From CAZDQL01 sp964507325 (GTDB lineage: Bacteria; Planctomycetota; UBA1135; GCA-002686595), in assembly GCA_964507325.1 (NCBI GenBank), contig CAZDQL010000025.1, positions 1 through 64,000 of the forward strand: 64,000 nt of DNA, read 5' to 3'. Under the pieces are notes generated by a model, which had not been told where the DNA came from, did not search any database, and worked only from the letters and a program-made list of their open reading frames with translations. Positions within the stretch are counted from its first letter, which is position 1. Every line of letters begins with the position of its first letter. The translations under genes and the position numbers were made by a program. Positions 1 through 8,478 of the stretch are shown piece by piece.

Positions 1-1
1 T

Positions 2-97
2 GCCGAGACTCCTGCCGAGACTCCTGCCGAGACTCCTGCCGAGACTCCTGCCGAGACTCCTGCAGAGACTCCTGCAGAGACTCCTGCAGAGACCTCC
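2..97 (+). repeat. Tandem 12-bp repeat encoding AETP
   Basis: Eight 12-bp units of the type gc(c/a)gagactcct run head to tail. The first five are identical, units 6-7 carry gca for gcc, and unit 8 ends acctcc. The repeat lies inside the reading frame that ends at 130 and probably continues left of the window. Such arrays expand and contract by slippage. Confidence 0.9.
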
Positions 98-130
98 GCC
101 GAGAAGTCTCCCGAGGCCTCGACCGAGTAG
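2..130 (+). CDS. C-terminal end of a TPAE-repeat protein (5' truncated by window)
   Basis: An open frame enters from the left edge and stops at TAG 128-130. The visible 42 residues are seven tandem AETP tetrapeptides followed by degenerating copies (AETS, AEKS, PEAS, TE). This is a low-complexity, acidic and proline-rich tail such as is found at the end of secreted or membrane-anchored linker regions. No domain is visible, so the function cannot be assigned. The frame is supported by the strict 12-base periodicity and by silent gcc/gca variation in the alanine codon. Confidence 0.6.
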   Translation, partial: AETPAETPAETPAETPAETPAETPAETPAETSAEKSPEASTE

Positions 131-169
131 ACCGGTCGGCTGGCGAGGGACCCGGAGGGGTCCGCTGCG

Positions 170-1522
170 CTACTGCGCCTGGGGTTCGTCCAGGTCGAGC
201 CCCTCGACCATCTCCGCAGTCGTACCGTCGCGCAGCATCTCCTCCATCTGCTCGACTCGGCTCTCGGGGCGATCGGGCGCTGGCGCGGGGAGCGCAGACG
301 GGGGGTCGTCGTCGAGCTTGACCACGGTGGGTTCATTCCCCTCGGAGGCCGCCGGGGGCGCGAGAACCGGAGGCAGGTCCGGGAGAGAGGCAGCCGGTGG
401 GCCTTCCGCCAGCGTCTCATCCGGAGACGCGGCCTCCACCTGCGGGGGCAGCCAAGGCTCGGGGGGGGCGGGCTCCGGATCCGCGGGCGGCGTCGGCTCC
501 GCCTCGGGTTGGGGCTCGAGGCCTTCCACGCTCGACGGCCCGTCCAGCGGCGCAGCGGCGAGGGGAAGCCTTGCGTCCTCCTCCTCCAGGGTGCAGTCGT
601 CGAGCTCGTCCAAGAGCCCGAGGCTCACATGGTCCACCAGCTCGTCGTCGAGGAGACTGTCACTCCCCAGCGCGGAGTACTCCTCGGGCGCGTCCAGGCC
701 TGCGGCCTCATCGAGTTCGCCAGTCTCGAGGGAGTCCTCGGACTCACCCGGGTCCGCTTCCCCATCCGGCTCGCCGGTGGCAGCGCTCCAGGCGGTATCC
801 CCCGCGGGGGTCGTCACGAGCGCCACCAGCTGCCCTTGGATCAGCTCGAGCTCGGCACCCAGAGTCTCGATGCGTTGGTCCGCCTGCTCGAGGCTCTCCT
901 GCAGGAAGTCCCGGCTCGCCTCGACCAGGGAGCCCAGCTCGGAGACGGACTCCCGCAAGCCCCGCTCCGACTCGCCTATGCGCTGGTCGAAGCGCGCGTG
1001 CAGGGTGTCGAGACTCCCCGCCATTCGGAACAGGGCTTCGACCGCCTCTCCGGAGCGGTCCTTGCTGCGGTGCTCGCGAACCTCACACAGGATCGACTCG
1101 ATCTGCGAGTGAAAGTGGATGTGGTCGTTCTGGAATTCGAAGAGCTTGTTGCGGAACTCCGCCATGTCGGCGCCGACCTCCGCCAGGGCGTCCTCGACGG
1201 CACCCGGAGTCAGCATGACACCTGCCACTCGACGCAGGTAGAAGGCGACCATGCCCGCCGCCAAGAGCGCGCAGCCGGCGGAGAGCAGCGCGTCCGGCTG
1301 CACCCCGATGTCCGCGGCACGCCGTGTGTACCAAGCGAGGGCGGGAGAGTGGTCCGGCCCCAGCGCCAGGGCGCCGCCCACTCCCAGGACGACCAATCCA
1401 CCGAGGATCAGGAACGTGGCGGCCAGCGCCACCGGGGCCCTGCGTCTCTCGCTGGGAAAGGTGCGGATCTTGGGTTCGGTAGACGCTGCGTCCTGATTCG
1501 TCGCGTGTTGGCTGGATTGCAT
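170..1522 (-). CDS. Membrane protein with two TM helices, coiled coil and acidic Pro-rich tail
   Basis: A 450-residue protein of unknown function. After a short polar N-terminus there are two hydrophobic segments (about residues 30-54 and 78-97). Residues about 105-235 form a heptad-rich helical region rich in E, Q, L and R, probably a coiled coil. Residues about 240-430 are an acidic, proline-rich, probably disordered tail. The layout suggests a membrane-anchored scaffold with most of its mass in the cytoplasm, but no family motif is recognised. It is divergent from ptsI across about 205 bp, which must hold both promoters. The ATG at 1522 is the first codon before the hydrophobic helix. Confidence 0.75.
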   Translation of the reverse strand: MQSSQHATNQDAASTEPKIRTFPSERRRAPVALAATFLILGGLVVLGVGGALALGPDHSPALAWYTRRAADIGVQPDALLSAGCALLAAGMVAFYLRRVAGVMLTPGAVEDALAEVGADMAEFRNKLFEFQNDHIHFHSQIESILCEVREHRSKDRSGEAVEALFRMAGSLDTLHARFDQRIGESERGLRESVSELGSLVEASRDFLQESLEQADQRIETLGAELELIQGQLVALVTTPAGDTAWSAATGEPDGEADPGESEDSLETGELDEAAGLDAPEEYSALGSDSLLDDELVDHVSLGLLDELDDCTLEEEDARLPLAAAPLDGPSSVEGLEPQPEAEPTPPADPEPAPPEPWLPPQVEAASPDETLAEGPPAASLPDLPPVLAPPAASEGNEPTVVKLDDDPPSALPAPAPDRPESRVEQMEEMLRDGTTAEMVEGLDLDEPQAQ

Positions 1523-1728
1523 CGTCGAGGCGTCCCTTCGTCAGACTGCGCCCGGGGACCGCCAGCGGCGTGCAATGCGTCGCTCCTGCGGCCGCTGGGG
1601 GCCTAGAATGGGGCCCCAGGTCCGAGCTTCTCCTCCGTCGCCACAGGAGGCGGCGGGACTGGATCAATAATGGGATTTCCTAACTGGGACGCTACACTCT
1701 CGAACGAGCGCCGCGCGGGCGCCGCAGC

Positions 1729-3498
1729 ATGCCCCTGATCAAAGGAACCGCCGTAGCCCCGGGATTGGCCCTGGGGGCGATTCACGTGGTCGGCGCCCGG
1801 CAGGACGTGGTCCCGGTCTGGACCATCCCCGCCGGACTGGTCGACGCCGAGATCGCCCGCACCAGAGCCGCCATCGAGGAGGCCGCCACGCGGCTGGAAG
1901 AGCAGCGCCAGGCGATCCTGCAGGCCGCCGGCGAGCAGGACGCCGGGATCCTGGCCGTGCACTGCATGGTGCTCGAGGATCCCAGCGCCCTCAAGAGGAT
2001 CGAGCGCACGATCCGCGATGAGCGGGTCAATGCCGAGACCGCGATCCAGGGCCTGATCGACGTGCTGCACGAGAAGATGAAGGGCCTCGAGGGGGCCAAC
2101 GTGCGCCAGTACGCGGCAGACCTGAGCGAGCCCTGGCGCGGTGTCCTCGACGTGCTCCTGTGGCGCGACCAGGAGCAGTTGGACATGGCCAAGGGCCAGG
2201 TGGTGCTCGCCGCTGCCGAGCTCACCCCCCAGGTCGTCACCTGCCTGGCGCGGGAGCGCATTCTGGCGGTCGTGACCGAGACGGGTGGGCGCTTCAGCCA
2301 CGGCGCGGTGCTGGCACGGTCCTTTGGCGTGCCGTGCGTGGTGGGGCTCACCAACCTCCTGGCGCGTCTGGAGCAGGACGTCACGGTGATCGTGGACGGG
2401 GACAACGGGACCCTCAACCTGCGTCCGAGCGAGGAGGACATCGACCACTTCCTCGAGTGCCGGCGCCAGCGCGACAGCCGTGGTCGTGCCTTGGCCTCTT
2501 CCGCAGGCCTGCCGGCGATCACGACCGATGGGCGTCAGCTCACCGTGGCCGTCAACATGGAGAGCATCCGCGACCTCGACACCTTCCACGTCGAGCATTG
2601 CGACGGCCTGGGCCTCTTGCGCACCGAGTTCCTGTACATGGAGCGCTCCCAGTTCCCCTCCGAGGAGGAGCAGTACCGCATGTACCGGCGCGTGCTGGAC
2701 ACGCTCGGGGACAAGGCCGTGACGATCCGCACCCTGGATATCGGTGGGGACAAGGTCCTGCCGTACTTCAAGACCCCTCACGAGGACAACCCCGCTCTGG
2801 GTTGGCGAGGCCTGCGCCTGACCCTCGAGTGGCAGGACCTCCTGCGGGTCCAATTGCGGGCGCTGCTGCGGGCCAGCGCGCACGGCCGGGTGCGCATGCT
2901 GCTCCCGATGGTCACCTCGGTCGAGGAGATCGAGACGGTGCACGAGATCTTCCTGGGTGTCCGCAAGCAACTGATCAGCCAGGGCTACGAGACCGCTTCC
3001 GACGTCCCCGTGGGCGCCATGATCGAGGTTCCATCGACTCTGTGGATCATGGACGAGCTGGTGGAGATGGTCGACTTCATCAGCGTCGGCTCGAACGACC
3101 TGACCCAGTACCTCTTGGCCGTCGACCGTGACAACACGCTGGTGGCCAAGCTCTACGAGCCCCACCATCCCGCGGTCCTGCGCGCTCTGGCCCACGTGGC
3201 AGAGGTCTGCACGCGACATGCGACGCCCTGTTCGATCTGCGGCGAGATCGCCGGCGACTACGCCATGGCTCTGGTCCTCTTCGGCATGGGCTACGACATG
3301 ATCAGCGTCTCCCCGAACTTCCTGGCGGAGCTGCGCTTCGCCGTGCGGCACACCGCCTGGAACGACTGCCACAGCCTGGCCGAGGACGTCCTGGAGGCGC
3401 GCACCCCGGCGGAGGTGCGCGAGCTACTCGCCCAGGTCCGGGCCCACCTGCACCGCGACCTGCTGGACGACGAGGCGGAGGTTTCCCCGCTCACCTGA
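1729..3498 (+). CDS. ptsI: Phosphoenolpyruvate-protein phosphotransferase (PTS enzyme I)
   Basis: 589 residues, full length for enzyme I. Enzyme I autophosphorylates from PEP and passes the phosphate to HPr. The swivelling domain carries the active-site His at 191 in GGRFSHGAVLARS (His189 in E. coli). The C-terminal PEP-binding barrel shows LLRTEFLYM, GSNDLTQYLLAVDRDN and the catalytic cysteine in CSICGEIAGD. All key residues are intact. No HPr, EIIA or sugar-specific EII gene is adjacent, so it may serve a regulatory PTS or partners elsewhere. The ATG at 1729 follows a TACACT -10-like hexamer at 1693. The upstream ribosome site is weak. Confidence 0.95.
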   Translation: MPLIKGTAVAPGLALGAIHVVGARQDVVPVWTIPAGLVDAEIARTRAAIEEAATRLEEQRQAILQAAGEQDAGILAVHCMVLEDPSALKRIERTIRDERVNAETAIQGLIDVLHEKMKGLEGANVRQYAADLSEPWRGVLDVLLWRDQEQLDMAKGQVVLAAAELTPQVVTCLARERILAVVTETGGRFSHGAVLARSFGVPCVVGLTNLLARLEQDVTVIVDGDNGTLNLRPSEEDIDHFLECRRQRDSRGRALASSAGLPAITTDGRQLTVAVNMESIRDLDTFHVEHCDGLGLLRTEFLYMERSQFPSEEEQYRMYRRVLDTLGDKAVTIRTLDIGGDKVLPYFKTPHEDNPALGWRGLRLTLEWQDLLRVQLRALLRASAHGRVRMLLPMVTSVEEIETVHEIFLGVRKQLISQGYETASDVPVGAMIEVPSTLWIMDELVEMVDFISVGSNDLTQYLLAVDRDNTLVAKLYEPHHPAVLRALAHVAEVCTRHATPCSICGEIAGDYAMALVLFGMGYDMISVSPNFLAELRFAVRHTAWNDCHSLAEDVLEARTPAEVRELLAQVRAHLHRDLLDDEAEVSPLT

Positions 3499-3669
3499 GT
3501 CGAGAACTGCTGTTGCCGTGGCCAGAGAATCGACCTCGAATAGTAATGCCCAAATGATCCCTGCCACCCCCTCCCGGCTCTCGGGGTCAGAGCGTCGCCA
3601 AAAGGGAATCTCTTGCTACACTCCATCCGAGTCCCGATATCGGGGTAGGTCCAGGCCGAGGAGGGCGTC

Positions 3670-4398
3670 GTGAAGCCGAAGTGGGGTGCCGAAAAGACCG
3701 CAGCTTCGCGCCGGGGACGGTGGTCTGCGGAGGAGATCGCGCGCTTTCGTGAGCTCTACGGCCTCAAGGAGGAGGCGGTCATCGCTCGGGAGCTCAATCG
3801 GTCCCTGGCCAGTGTGCGCAACATGGCCACCCAGCTCTTCGATGGGCCATCCAAGACCGGCCCCTGGACCGCCGCCGAGGTGGCGAGCCTGAAGCGCTTC
3901 CTGGGTGCCTCACCGGTGGCGACCATCGCCCGCATTCTGGGTCGCCGCTCCGAGGAGGTGCAGGCCCAGATCGCCGAACTGGCTCGCATCCGGAAGACCG
4001 GCAACTGGTCCCAGGATGACCTGGGCCTCTTCAAGCGCGTCTACGGCACGCGCGCCGACGAGGACCTGGCGATCCTCTTCGGGCGCCGGGTGTCGGAAGT
4101 GCAGAAGAAGGCCCGCGACTTGCGTTTGGCCAAGGACAAGGCCTTCCTGCGCCGCAGCCGGTCGGCGGAGGAAACCACCAGGATGCCGCGCTGGCGCAAG
4201 GATGAGCTGGCCATCCTGCGCGAGCTGTACCCCCACAGCTCCAATCTCGAGATCGCCCGCAAGCTGGACCGCTCCGTGAAGAGCGTGGTCTCCAAGGCGC
4301 ACAACATGGGGCTCCGGAAGGATCCATCGCGGTTGCGCGAGATGGGGCGCCAGAACGTCAGCCTTAGGTATTCGCGCAAGCAGGAACGCGGTTCCTGA
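3670..4398 (+). CDS. Protein with four Myb/SANT-like helix-turn-helix repeats
   Basis: 242 basic residues made almost entirely of four related units of about 42 residues (16-56, 63-104, 110-152, 172-214). Each has the pattern W-(S/T/R)-x-(E/D)E/L...F/L-(R/K)-x-x-Y/L-G...IA(R/I)-x-L-x-R...V. The tryptophan, the IARxLxR helix and the final V-x-x-x-A match the Myb/SANT and homeodomain-like tri-helix fold, so a DNA-binding role is likely. Bacterial proteins of this sort are usually annotated as SANT or DUF proteins; I cannot name targets. It starts at GTG 3670, preceded by a clear GAGGAGGG ribosome site. It is monocistronic, convergent with dnaE2 27 bp away. Confidence 0.8.
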   Translation: MKPKWGAEKTAASRRGRWSAEEIARFRELYGLKEEAVIARELNRSLASVRNMATQLFDGPSKTGPWTAAEVASLKRFLGASPVATIARILGRRSEEVQAQIAELARIRKTGNWSQDDLGLFKRVYGTRADEDLAILFGRRVSEVQKKARDLRLAKDKAFLRRSRSAEETTRMPRWRKDELAILRELYPHSSNLEIARKLDRSVKSVVSKAHNMGLRKDPSRLREMGRQNVSLRYSRKQERGS

Positions 4399-4425
4399 GC
4401 CTGGAAGGCCGCGCCGGGGATCACC

Positions 4426-7400
4426 TCACCACACTCGCTCGGCGTGCAGGGTGCAGGCGCCGTACAGGTCCTCGACCACGCCGGTCACCAGGAGCACTCC
4501 CTTCTCCGCCAGGAAGCGCCCATCCCTGCGGTAGACGTCGGGGAAGAGGACGACTTCGGCCAGCCCGCTCTCGTCCTCGAGGGTCAGGAAGCGCATCAGT
4601 TGCCCTTGTTCCGTGCGCACGCGCCGAGTGGCGGCGGGCCAGCCACGCAGGGTGACCCGGCCACCGCGGAACTGGGACAGACGACCGCAGGGGATCGGAT
4701 TGGCGGGGCGCGGGGCGCCGGAGCGGGCCTGGAGACGCTCTTCGGCTCGACAGGGAAAGAGCGTGCTCGGGTGAGCATCGATACACAGGCCGAGCAGATC
4801 GAACTCGAGCTTCGCACGGGACTCGCGGTCGGGCTCCGGCAACCCCGGCAGGACGGGAGCCTCGGGCCCAGGATCGGGGAAGAGGGTCGCTTCGGCCCCC
4901 GGAGGCAATTCGGCGTCACCGACCCCGATTCCGCGCCCCGTCCACCCGCCCGTACGCGCGCGCGCCGCACGCACGATCTCGGCGGTTCGCCGCGCGGGGG
5001 TCGCCCGACAGGCAGCCAGGCGTTGGGGGTCGAGGGCGGCTCCCCGCGGCGGTCGCACCCGAGGGGTCTTCAGGAGGTGTAGCCGCCACAGGAGCTCGGG
5101 GCGCGTGCGATCGAAGGCATCGAAGGCGCCGCACTGCACCAGGGCCTCGGTTTCGTCGACGTGGGCACGGGTGCGGTCGAGGAAGTCCGGCAGGGAGAGA
5201 AAGGGACCCCGCGCGTCCCGCGTGCCGAGGATCGCCTCCAGCGTGCGTTCCGAGAGTCCCTTCACCTGTCCCAGGCCGATGCGCAGGCCGAGCGCGCCGT
5301 CGACGCGTTCGGAGGCGAAGGTCGCCTCGCTGCGGTTGACGTCCGGGGGCAGGATCGGCACGCCGAGTCGCCGTGCTTCCTCGACGTAGACCCGCGCGGG
5401 GTAGTAGCCGGTCTCGCTGGCCAGGAAGGCGATCAGAAGGGCGGCGGGATGGTGGGTCTTCAGCCAGGCCACATGGTAGGCGATGCGCCCGTAGGTCACC
5501 GCATGGGCCTTGCAGAAGGCGAAGGAGGAGAAATTCGCCACCAACTCCCAGATCTGTGCGGCGACCGCGGGCTCGATCCCCTGCGTCCTGCACCCGGTGT
5601 GGAAGCACTCGCGCAAGGTGGCGAGGTCGCTGCTGCGGTGCTTCTGCAAGGCGCGCCTGAGCTGATCGGCTCGTGCCAGGTCCATCCCCGCCACGCGCGA
5701 CGCGGCTTGCATCACGTCTTCCTGGTAGAGCATCACACCGTGGGTGTCCCGTAGAACGTCGGCTAGACGCGGATGGGGTGGAGTGGGATCCTCGAGACCA
5801 CGAAAGCGGCGTATGTAGGCGTCCTTCATGCCCGATCCCGCTGGTCCCGGACGGATCAGCGCCACCGCCTGGATGACGTCGTCCATCGTCCGGGCACCGG
5901 TCTGCTGCAGCAGGTTGCGCATCCCCGGGGACTCGATCTGGAAGCAGCCCAGGGTACGTCCGGCGCGCAGGGTGGCGGCGGTGGAGGGGTCGTCCTCGGG
6001 GAGGCCCTCCAGGTCGACGTCGATGCCCTCCGCGCGCAGGATCTCCTGGCAGTCGTCGATCGTCGTCAGTGCCCGGTTGCCGAGCAGGTCCATCTTGACC
6101 AGACCGATCGCCTCCACCGCGTCCTTGTCGAGCTGGGTGACGACGACCTGTCCACGAGTAGGGTGTGGCTTGGAGGCGTACTGGCAGGTGACCAGGTCGG
6201 TGATCGGCCCGGGCGCGACGACGATCCCACCGGGGTGCAGGCCGAGGTGGCGCGGGGCGTCGAGCAGTCCGGTGGCGTCCTGGAGAGCGCGGGTGAAGCG
6301 TTCGTCGTCGAAGGGGAAGGCGTGCGCCTCGGGGAGGGTTCGCAGGGCCTCGGCCAGGGGATTCCCGGCCAGTGCACGCGGCAGCGAGCGGCGCGCACCC
6401 CGCGAACCACCCCCGCCCCCGCCCTCTCGGGTGGGCTCGCCCTGGGACGATCGGGCGGGGCGGCGGTTGCGTTCTCTCTCGGGTTCCTCTTCACCTCCCT
6501 CCCCCTCCGCCCCGTCCCACGGCCGCGAGAGCATCGGCAGCCGCTTCGACCAGGGGTGGATTTCCGCCGGAGGAATCCCGTGCGCCAGCGCCGTCTCGCG
6601 GAAAGCGGAACGCATCCCGAAGCGATTGAGGGTCGAGATCATCGCCGTGCGCTCGACTCCGAAGAGCTCTCCGACGTGCTCGAGCACTTCGTCCCGCCGT
6701 CGCCAGCAGAAGTCCAGGTCGATGTCCGGCCGGTCGCGTCGCTGCGGGTTCAGGAAGCGCTCGAAGGGCAGTCGGTAGCGGAGGGGGTCCGCGTCGGTCA
6801 ATCCCATGCAGAAGGCCACCAGGCTGTCCGCCGCCGATCCGCGTCCGATGCAAGGGATCCCCTGCCGGCGCGCGTAGTCGGCGATCTGCTCGACCAGGAG
6901 GAAGTAGGGTGCGTATCCGCGCTCCTCGATGACCGCGAGCTCGTAGTCGAGTCGTCGTGTGGCCTGCGGAGGCAACGTTCCGTAACGCGCGCGTGCCCCT
7001 TCGTAGGCGAGGATGCGGAGCTTCGAGCTGGCGGTCTCACCGCCCTCCAGGTGGATCTCGGGGAGGTACAGTCCATCGAGTGGGGGGGTGTAATGACAGC
7101 ACTCCGCAACGAGCGCAGTACGTCGCACGGCTCCGGGTGTGCTCGCGGCGGCATCCCCGCGCCAGGGTCCGCAGACCTCCGGCAAGTCCGCGTACAGGGC
7201 ACACATCTCGGCGAACGTCGGTAGGTGCGCCGGTCGCGGTGCTTGCCACTCGAGCGGCAGGTCCTCGAGCAGCGCGTTGTGCTTGATCGCGACCCGCAGG
7301 CGGTGGTCGGCGGCGCCCGCGGGGCTCAGGTGGTAGACGTCGGGTACGGCCAGGGTCGCCACGCCGGTGGCTCGGGCTGCCTCGACCAACGCCGGGGCGG

Positions 7401-8019
7401 GTACGGCGGGTGCGGGCGCGGGGCACTTGGGGAGCTTGAGCTCATCCTCGGTTCGCGCTGCGAGCATCGCGCTCACGTCCTCGCGGGCCGCCGGAGCGCG
7501 GTGGGTGTTGCGCTCTGCGGCCCGCGCCCGCCGCGCCGATCCGCCGAGTCGGAGTGCGGCGGGGGAGATGGCGGCGAAGAGCCGTTCGGCGGGGACGCGC
7601 CCGTGCAGACCGAGCAGAAGCCGCGGGTGGTCGGCCAGGAAGAAGAGCCCCGCCTGGTGACCGGCGGCGTACTGGATCAGATCGAATTCCTCATCGGGAT
7701 CCTCCACGCCCAGGTCGCGACCCAGCTGGCGCGCGCTGACCAGGCGACAGAGGTTCCGGTAGCCCTGCTCGGTCTCGACCAGGGCGACGAGTCGACCGGC
7801 GCGGCCCCCGGCGTCGGCGATCTCGGCGGCGACGAGGGGGCGCACGTCCGCCGTTCCCTCGCTGGCGCGCAGGAAATCCACCAGCCCGGTGAGGCAGTTC
7901 ACGTCGGCTAGAGCCATCGCGGGCAGCCCTAGCCCCGCGGCCCGTGCGACCAACGCGTGGGGGGGGTCGACGCCGGTCAGGAGGGAATGATGCCCGTGAA
8001 CTCGGAGCGGAACGTACAT
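4426..8019 (-). CDS. dnaE2: Error-prone DNA polymerase III alpha subunit (DnaE2 type)
   Basis: A C-family polymerase of 1197 residues. An N-terminal PHP domain (MYVPLRVHGHHS...LADVNCLTGLVDF) is followed by the palm with catalytic aspartates in RPDIDLDF and KMDLLG, a tandem HhH region and a C-terminal OB fold (GQLMRFLTLEDESG). DnaE2 enzymes perform DNA-damage-induced mutagenic synthesis, usually under LexA control. A G/E/R-rich low-complexity insert of about 50 residues interrupts the palm near the coordinates 6390-6540. ATG 8019 is chosen because the family begins at MYV; an in-frame TTG at 8046 lies inside the proposed operator. The nearby Y-family polymerase shares the same upstream element. 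Confidence 0.93.
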   Translation of the reverse strand: MYVPLRVHGHHSLLTGVDPPHALVARAAGLGLPAMALADVNCLTGLVDFLRASEGTADVRPLVAAEIADAGGRAGRLVALVETEQGYRNLCRLVSARQLGRDLGVEDPDEEFDLIQYAAGHQAGLFFLADHPRLLLGLHGRVPAERLFAAISPAALRLGGSARRARAAERNTHRAPAAREDVSAMLAARTEDELKLPKCPAPAPAVPAPALVEAARATGVATLAVPDVYHLSPAGAADHRLRVAIKHNALLEDLPLEWQAPRPAHLPTFAEMCALYADLPEVCGPWRGDAAASTPGAVRRTALVAECCHYTPPLDGLYLPEIHLEGGETASSKLRILAYEGARARYGTLPPQATRRLDYELAVIEERGYAPYFLLVEQIADYARRQGIPCIGRGSAADSLVAFCMGLTDADPLRYRLPFERFLNPQRRDRPDIDLDFCWRRRDEVLEHVGELFGVERTAMISTLNRFGMRSAFRETALAHGIPPAEIHPWSKRLPMLSRPWDGAEGEGGEEEPERERNRRPARSSQGEPTREGGGGGGSRGARRSLPRALAGNPLAEALRTLPEAHAFPFDDERFTRALQDATGLLDAPRHLGLHPGGIVVAPGPITDLVTCQYASKPHPTRGQVVVTQLDKDAVEAIGLVKMDLLGNRALTTIDDCQEILRAEGIDVDLEGLPEDDPSTAATLRAGRTLGCFQIESPGMRNLLQQTGARTMDDVIQAVALIRPGPAGSGMKDAYIRRFRGLEDPTPPHPRLADVLRDTHGVMLYQEDVMQAASRVAGMDLARADQLRRALQKHRSSDLATLRECFHTGCRTQGIEPAVAAQIWELVANFSSFAFCKAHAVTYGRIAYHVAWLKTHHPAALLIAFLASETGYYPARVYVEEARRLGVPILPPDVNRSEATFASERVDGALGLRIGLGQVKGLSERTLEAILGTRDARGPFLSLPDFLDRTRAHVDETEALVQCGAFDAFDRTRPELLWRLHLLKTPRVRPPRGAALDPQRLAACRATPARRTAEIVRAARARTGGWTGRGIGVGDAELPPGAEATLFPDPGPEAPVLPGLPEPDRESRAKLEFDLLGLCIDAHPSTLFPCRAEERLQARSGAPRPANPIPCGRLSQFRGGRVTLRGWPAATRRVRTEQGQLMRFLTLEDESGLAEVVLFPDVYRRDGRFLAEKGVLLVTGVVEDLYGACTLHAERVW

Positions 8020-8039
8020 GGGACGATCTCGACCGAACC

Positions 8040-8054
8040 CTAACAAATCCCTAA
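8040..8054 (-). promoter_or_regulatory. Candidate SOS operator TTAG-N7-TTAG upstream of dnaE2
   Basis: On the minus strand two TTAG tetramers are separated by 7 bp (TTAGGGATTTGTTAG), giving an 11-bp direct repeat one helical turn apart, 20 bp upstream of the dnaE2 ATG. The same element with the same flanks (ATTTTAG...TTTGTTAGGGT) lies upstream of the Y-family polymerase at 9852-9866. No other copy was seen in the window. Direct-repeat LexA boxes are known (GTTC-N7-GTTC in Alphaproteobacteria). That this one binds LexA is inference. Confidence 0.6.
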
Positions 8055-8218
8055 AATCTGTCCAGTCCCGCGCCCCATCAGCACCGCCTCGCGGGTGGGC
8101 GACGCGCCAGGATGGCCTGTGAGGCCGTGAATGGGGCCGGGCCCATCCCGTACACTCCCGCTTGCCGGGGGCGGCGATTCGCCGTGCCCAACACCAACTC
8201 TCACCCTATTCTCGACCT

Positions 8219-8377
8219 ATGAAGAAACTGCTGATGGCCGCCCTTGCGTTGGGCACCCTGGGTCTCACCGCTGCTTGCACTGGTGAGGAGAAGGACACGG
8301 ACAAGGCCAAGGATGCCGCCGAGGAGGTGGTCGACGACGCCGCGAAGAAGGCTGACGACGCCGCCAAGGAGGAGTAG
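8219..8377 (+). CDS. Small Lys/Asp/Ala-rich lipoprotein
   Basis: 52 residues. A typical lipoprotein signal (MKKLLMAALALGTLGLTAAC) places the lipidated Cys at about 20. The mature part is a short, highly charged chain rich in A, D, K and E that looks helical or disordered. It resembles small entericidin-like or amphipathic-helix lipoproteins only in general character, and no function is claimed. It is divergent from dnaE2. A TACACT -10-like hexamer lies at 8151-8156. Confidence 0.75.
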   Translation: MKKLLMAALALGTLGLTAACTGEEKDTDKAKDAAEEVVDDAAKKADDAAKEE

Positions 8378-8478
8378 CCCGGCTCTCCGGACACCAATTG
8401 CGCCCTCGAGCGCGGAGGGGGAAGTGCCCACGGCACTGCCCCCAGTCGCCGTGCAGCCAGGACGTGAATTCGACGCCG

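Noticed and set aside
1603..3372. A 589-codon minus-strand frame opposite ptsI.
   Set aside because: Composition is His/Val/Leu/Gly-rich with no domain, and enzyme I on the plus strand is complete.
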